Positions 6,438 to 9,332 of a stretch of DNA of 9,332 nt are shown here, piece after piece. Where the stretch lies: NCBI GenBank assembly GCA_022564085.1, contig JADFMC010000060.1, forward strand, positions 1-9,332. Direction: 5' to 3'. Below the pieces are notes generated by a model, which did no database searches, was not told the origin of the DNA, and saw only the letters and a program-made list of their open reading frames with translations. The position numbers and the translations under genes are program-made. Origin of the DNA: Fidelibacterota bacterium (lineage in GTDB: Bacteria > Fidelibacterota > Marinisomatia > SCGC-AAA003-L08 > TS1B11). The stretch's first letter is position 1. Each line of letters opens with the position of its first letter.

Positions 6438-7772
6438 TTATTTAAGGGTATCCAGCAGGCTCCGGGCAGCGGTGTGCTGCGGCTCCAGACTGAGCAGCCT
6501 TTGGGCATAATCCCGGGCTCGCTCGGGCCGTCCCACCCGCGCCGCCGCCTCAGCCAGCCACAGCAGAGCCTCCTTGTCATCAGGCCGGTGAGCCACCAAT
6601 CGCAAATAGGTCTTGATGGCGTCCTCGTGACGACCCAGCTGCTGGTAGAGTGACGCCAGTGTGCTGGCCGTAGCGGAGTTGGCAGGTTCCAGGTTGGCTG
6701 CGATTGCCAGCTGTGCCCGGGCCTGCTCGAGACGGCCGGCATCTATCTCCAGTACACCCAGATCGTGGCGAGCGGCAAAGTAGTGCGGATTTAGCTTCAG
6801 CGCCGATTCCAACTCGCCACGGGCGGCTTCCAACTCGCCCTGCTCGATCAATTGTTGGGCCCGGTGAAATTTCCTATCAGATTGTTTGCGCTGCTCCGGC
6901 TTGGTATCATCGGCAGCCGGCAGTGGCGCCACGGTTTCGGGCGGTATAGCGATGCCGGGCAGTTCACCCTCGTCCAGGGCCTGGGCCAGGCGCGGGCCGC
7001 ACTGCCGGCACAACTCACGGTACAGCTTGGCCACCGGGGCGGGAACTTCCGGCTCCTCCCGGCCCGCTGGCCCCTGGCGCTGCTCCCGCGAATCCGGCGC
7101 CACAGCTTCGACGGCCCGGCTGATATCCTCATCGGCGGCGCTCCACCCCAGCCAGTCTAGCAGCCGGCGGACCTCCAGGCCCGGGTCTATAAAGTACATA
7201 TCGAAGTGGGTGAACAGGCGTTCACCTTCGGCGGTAGTAGCCAGCAGGCGCTCGTAATACCGCAGCCAGAGGTTAAAGTTAAATGAGTCGCTGCTGCCCA
7301 CCTGCTTCTTCAGGGAGGCATTCACTTCCGCCGGGTGGCGCAGACAGATCACGACCTGTAGGTCCGGCAGTAGTGCGCGCCAGAAAGGCAGCACCAGGCT
7401 GGCCCGGGGATCCTTCCAACCCCACGGCTGTTGCCGGGCCAGCACCGCGATCTGCCGGCGAGCCTGTTCCCGGTCTGGTGTGCTGTCCGGGCTCGATTCC
7501 CAACCTTGGGGAAAGGGGGGCAGCAGAAAGTCCCAGCCGTCGGCCAGGCGCACCAGCAGCTGTTCGGTGATGCGGTCCATCTCCCGGTTTTGCCAGAAGC
7601 CCTGGGGATTGCCCTCACCGGGCGGGAGTATCTGGTCTGCCGGACCCAGCTGCAGGCCGCACAGGTTAAGCATCCGGGCAATCAGGGAGGTACCGGAGCG
7701 ATGCATGCCGGTAATACAAACAGGTGCTTTGGGGTCTAGCTGGCTCATGGGGTCGCAACGGCTCCTGGTCAT
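6438..7772 (-). CDS. Sulfotransferase with C-terminal TPR repeats
   Basis: 444-residue fusion. The N-terminal domain carries the PAPS-binding sulfotransferase signature: CITGMHRSGTS (19-29, 5'-phosphosulfate loop), GWKDPRASLVLPFW (118-131) and CLRHPAEVNASL (143-154, 3'-phosphate site). It is expected to transfer sulfate from PAPS to a sugar, lipid or protein acceptor; the acceptor is unknown. After a Pro/Ala-rich linker (about 270-295) come roughly four TPR units (about 301-334, 335-368, 369-402, 403-436) with the usual alternating Ala/Leu/Gly and terminal Pro pattern, suited to protein binding. No signal peptide or membrane segment is visible. The start is uncertain: ATG 7772 lacks a clear ribosome site, and ATG 7748 (residue 9) has AGGAG 13 nt upstream; the first motif is intact either way. 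It is divergent from flagellin and convergent with aldolase, so it is transcribed alone. Confidence 0.85.
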   Translation of the reverse strand: MTRSRCDPMSQLDPKAPVCITGMHRSGTSLIARMLNLCGLQLGPADQILPPGEGNPQGFWQNREMDRITEQLLVRLADGWDFLLPPFPQGWESSPDSTPDREQARRQIAVLARQQPWGWKDPRASLVLPFWRALLPDLQVVICLRHPAEVNASLKKQVGSSDSFNFNLWLRYYERLLATTAEGERLFTHFDMYFIDPGLEVRRLLDWLGWSAADEDISRAVEAVAPDSREQRQGPAGREEPEVPAPVAKLYRELCRQCGPRLAQALDEGELPGIAIPPETVAPLPAADDTKPEQRKQSDRKFHRAQQLIEQGELEAARGELESALKLNPHYFAARHDLGVLEIDAGRLEQARAQLAIAANLEPANSATASTLASLYQQLGRHEDAIKTYLRLVAHRPDDKEALLWLAEAAARVGRPERARDYAQRLLSLEPQHTAARSLLDTLK

Positions 7773-7818
7773 GGCCGGGCCGTTACTTAAAATTTAGGAC
7801 TAATCGTTCTACGATGAA

Positions 7819-7890
7819 ACCTCTCCCCTTCGCTTCGCGAAGCCCCTCTCCGCATGCGGAGAGGGGACGGCCGCAGGACGGGGGTGAGGT
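7819..7890. repeat. Nested palindromic intergenic element (REP/MITE-like)
   Basis: A 72-bp GC-rich block of nested symmetry. The outer arms ACCTCTCCCC (7819-7828) and GGGGTGAGGT (7881-7890) pair with one mismatch. Inside are a perfect 12-bp palindrome GCTTCGCGAAGC (7832-7843) and a perfect 24-bp palindrome at 7843-7866, centred on the CGCATGCG core (7851-7858). It lies between divergent genes, so it is not an ordinary terminator. It resembles the non-coding GC-rich palindromes dispersed in many bacterial genomes. Only one copy is in this window, so repetition is inferred. Confidence 0.6.
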
Positions 7891-8018
7891 ATCTCCTCTG
7901 AAATAGCAGCGAGCTGCGAAAGGGTCACATCCGCCTCGAATCGAGTTTCTCAGGCCAAGGGAAGCACCATGCCAGAAGGGGATCTATATTTTTCTCGTCT
8001 AACAATCGGGATTTTTAC

Positions 8019-8045
8019 TAAAGATTTGGCTGGCCCGGCCGATAG
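8019..8045 (+). promoter_or_regulatory. Sigma-28 (FliA) flagellar promoter for the flagellin gene
   Basis: TAAAGATT (8019-8026), 11 nt, then GCCGATAG (8038-8045). The flagellar sigma-28 consensus is TAAAGTTT-N11-GCCGATAA, so 14 of 16 positions match with exact spacing. Transcription should start near 8052, giving a leader of about 100 nt. This ties flagellin expression to late-stage flagellar assembly control. Confidence 0.85.
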
Positions 8046-8107
8046 GGAATTTGTAAAGACGAAGCCATGAGTCAGGCGATGCGCTGGTTTTCGGAACATT
8101 AGTCGCC

Positions 8108-8146
8108 ATTGGGCAAGGATGCCCAGTAAAATGATTACAAGGAGGT
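8108..8146 (+). promoter_or_regulatory. Two CsrA-type binding sites in the flagellin leader, with Shine-Dalgarno
   Basis: A hairpin ATTGGGCA-AGGA-TGCCCAGT (8108-8127, one G-T wobble) presents GGA in its loop; read linearly it contains CAAGGATG, the core of the CsrA consensus RUACARGGAUGU. A second site, TTACAAGGAGGT (8135-8146), matches UACARGGA and includes the Shine-Dalgarno AAGGAGGT (8139-8146), 4 nt before the flagellin ATG. The two GGA triplets are 24 nt apart. One hairpin site plus one site over the ribosome-binding site is the arrangement known for the Bacillus hag leader, where CsrA blocks translation and FliW relieves it. The function here is inferred. Confidence 0.6.
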
Positions 8147-8150
8147 TCAA

Positions 8151-9290
8151 ATGAGTTTTACACGAATAGGCGCCAATATTGCTGCGATGCAGTCAATGAA
8201 TGCGCTCATGAAGGTGAATCGCTTAATCGGTCAGGGCCTGCTGCGTCTTTCCTCGGGTAAAAGGATCAATTCCGTGGGCGACGATGCCGCCGGTTTCTCC
8301 CTGGCCCGGGGTCTTGAGTCGCGCCGGCGTTCCTTGGAACAAGCCATGTCCAACGTAGGCGGCGCCAAGAACGTGCTGTCCATTGCCGAGGGCGGCTACC
8401 TGGCCATCGCCGGTATTCTCCAGATTATCAAGGAGAAGACGGTCCAGGGCGCGGACGACTCTTTCAGTCCCAGTCAGCGTCTGGCCATCCAGGGTCAGAT
8501 AGACGCTATGGTCCTGGAGATCAACGATATCGTGAATGAGACCATCTTCCAGGGCGCTTTACTGATCGATGGCAATTTCATAGACAAGCTCTTCCAGACC
8601 GGGGCCGGCGCCGGAGATACATTCGCTGTCGAACTGGGTAAAGCCAACGCATCCGCGTTCACCGGCTTTGCCACCGATTCGGTGTACAACATACAGGCGG
8701 GTGTCAACGACGTCCTCGTGGTTGAGGGAACTGATGTGAAGATCGCCGCGAAGGCGTACAGCGGTGCTGATCTAGCCACTGAGTTGGCGAAGGACGCCAA
8801 AATAGCAACTGCTACCTACCTTAATGGCATATTCACAATTACACTAACAACAATAGCCGATGAGCTGCAATTCGACGCCGCGAACTCGACCATGGGCCGG
8901 TTGCTGGGTTATGATGTCACTGTTAACGAAGAAGGGGATGATGGCACAGGCTCAGCTGCAGATATAGTCTCTGACTTCAGGGCCGATGCGCTCTCGGTCG
9001 TCTCTTCCTTCTCGGCTGCGGCCGCCATGGAGAACGTGGACGCGGCCATCGATACTCTGAACACCAATGCGCAGACCGTCGGTGAGTTCATGATCCGCCT
9101 GTCTTCGAAAGAGGATAACCTTGCGGTGGCGGTGACTAACACCGAGGCCGCCAGAAGCCGAATTGAGGACGCCGACTTCGCGAAGGAACAGATGGACCTG
9201 GTCCGGGCACAGATTGTGCAACAGACAGCCTTCTCCTCCTTTGCCCAGGCCAATTCGGCCCCCCAGCTGATCCTATCGCTCTTCCGGTAA
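8151..9290 (+). CDS. fliC: Flagellin
   Basis: 379-residue flagellar filament subunit, exported through the flagellar secretion apparatus; it has no Sec signal, as expected. The N-terminal D0/D1 region (about 1-141) includes LLRLSSGKRINSVGDDAAGFS (in part, 30-50), NVLSIAEGGY and ETIFQGALLIDG. The C-terminal D1/D0 region (about 285-379) includes EAARSRIEDADFAKEQ and ends QANSAPQLILSLFR. The centre (about 142-284) is the variable surface domain and is not recognisable. Length is moderate for flagellins. The start is fixed by a strong Shine-Dalgarno (AAGGAGGT). It is transcribed from the sigma-28 promoter at 8019-8045 and probably controlled by CsrA. At the segment matching the innate-receptor contact of enteric flagellins, LQIIKEKTVQ replaces LQRVRELAVQ. 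Downstream, AGAGGA (9315-9320) with 12 nt to the window edge may be the ribosome site of a following gene. Confidence 0.97.
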   Translation: MSFTRIGANIAAMQSMNALMKVNRLIGQGLLRLSSGKRINSVGDDAAGFSLARGLESRRRSLEQAMSNVGGAKNVLSIAEGGYLAIAGILQIIKEKTVQGADDSFSPSQRLAIQGQIDAMVLEINDIVNETIFQGALLIDGNFIDKLFQTGAGAGDTFAVELGKANASAFTGFATDSVYNIQAGVNDVLVVEGTDVKIAAKAYSGADLATELAKDAKIATATYLNGIFTITLTTIADELQFDAANSTMGRLLGYDVTVNEEGDDGTGSAADIVSDFRADALSVVSSFSAAAAMENVDAAIDTLNTNAQTVGEFMIRLSSKEDNLAVAVTNTEAARSRIEDADFAKEQMDLVRAQIVQQTAFSSFAQANSAPQLILSLFR

Positions 9291-9332
9291 ACCAGCGCAG
9301 TCAGGTGGGATTTTAGAGGAATATAAGTCATC

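Noticed and set aside
7950..8150. 66-residue minus-strand frame opposite the flagellin leader, with a hydrophobic start
   Set aside because: It overlaps the sigma-28 promoter and CsrA sites exactly and has no ribosome site; the hydrophobic start is a by-product of the A/T-rich leader.

Overview
The window looks like a chromosomal segment of a flagellated, Gram-negative-type bacterium. I cannot assign a phylum from sequence alone. A CsrA-type flagellin leader, a pyrophosphate-type phosphofructokinase, a TPR-fused sulfotransferase and a bacterial HMG-CoA reductase together suggest an uncultured or environmental lineage rather than a well-studied enteric or Bacillus-type organism. The left third (1 to about 2811) is visibly more A+T rich than the right part: a sampled line near 900 is about 42% G+C and one near 4750 about 62%.

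Left region (1-2811, all minus strand): a compact three-gene lipid cluster, read right to left. It runs HMG-CoA reductase (1660-2811), PlsC-family acyltransferase (895-1656, TTG start), and the N-terminal 297 residues of an alkylglycerone-phosphate synthase (1-892), which leaves the window. The genes are 2-3 nt apart, so they are almost certainly cotranscribed. The combination implies ether-lipid synthesis beside mevalonate production and is the most unusual gene content here. A hairpin followed by a T-rich run on the minus strand lies upstream of the cluster.

Middle region (2812-4117): sparse. It holds one small secreted-protein gene (3398-3749) broken by a one-base frameshift, a CRP-like palindrome upstream of it, and a hairpin-rich leader before the phosphofructokinase gene.

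Central metabolism pair (4118-6366, plus strand): a pyrophosphate-type 6-phosphofructokinase followed 56 nt later by a class II fructose-bisphosphate aldolase. Together they interconvert fructose 6-phosphate and the triose phosphates; one triose, DHAP, is also the precursor of the ether-lipid backbone made by the left cluster.

Right region (6438-9290): a minus-strand sulfotransferase with C-terminal TPR repeats, converging on the aldolase gene. It is separated from a divergent flagellin gene by a 378-nt intergenic region. That region contains a nested palindromic repeat, a near-consensus sigma-28 promoter, and a 5' leader with two CsrA-type sites, one in a hairpin loop and one over the Shine-Dalgarno. 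This matches the logic of CsrA/FliW-controlled flagellin translation.
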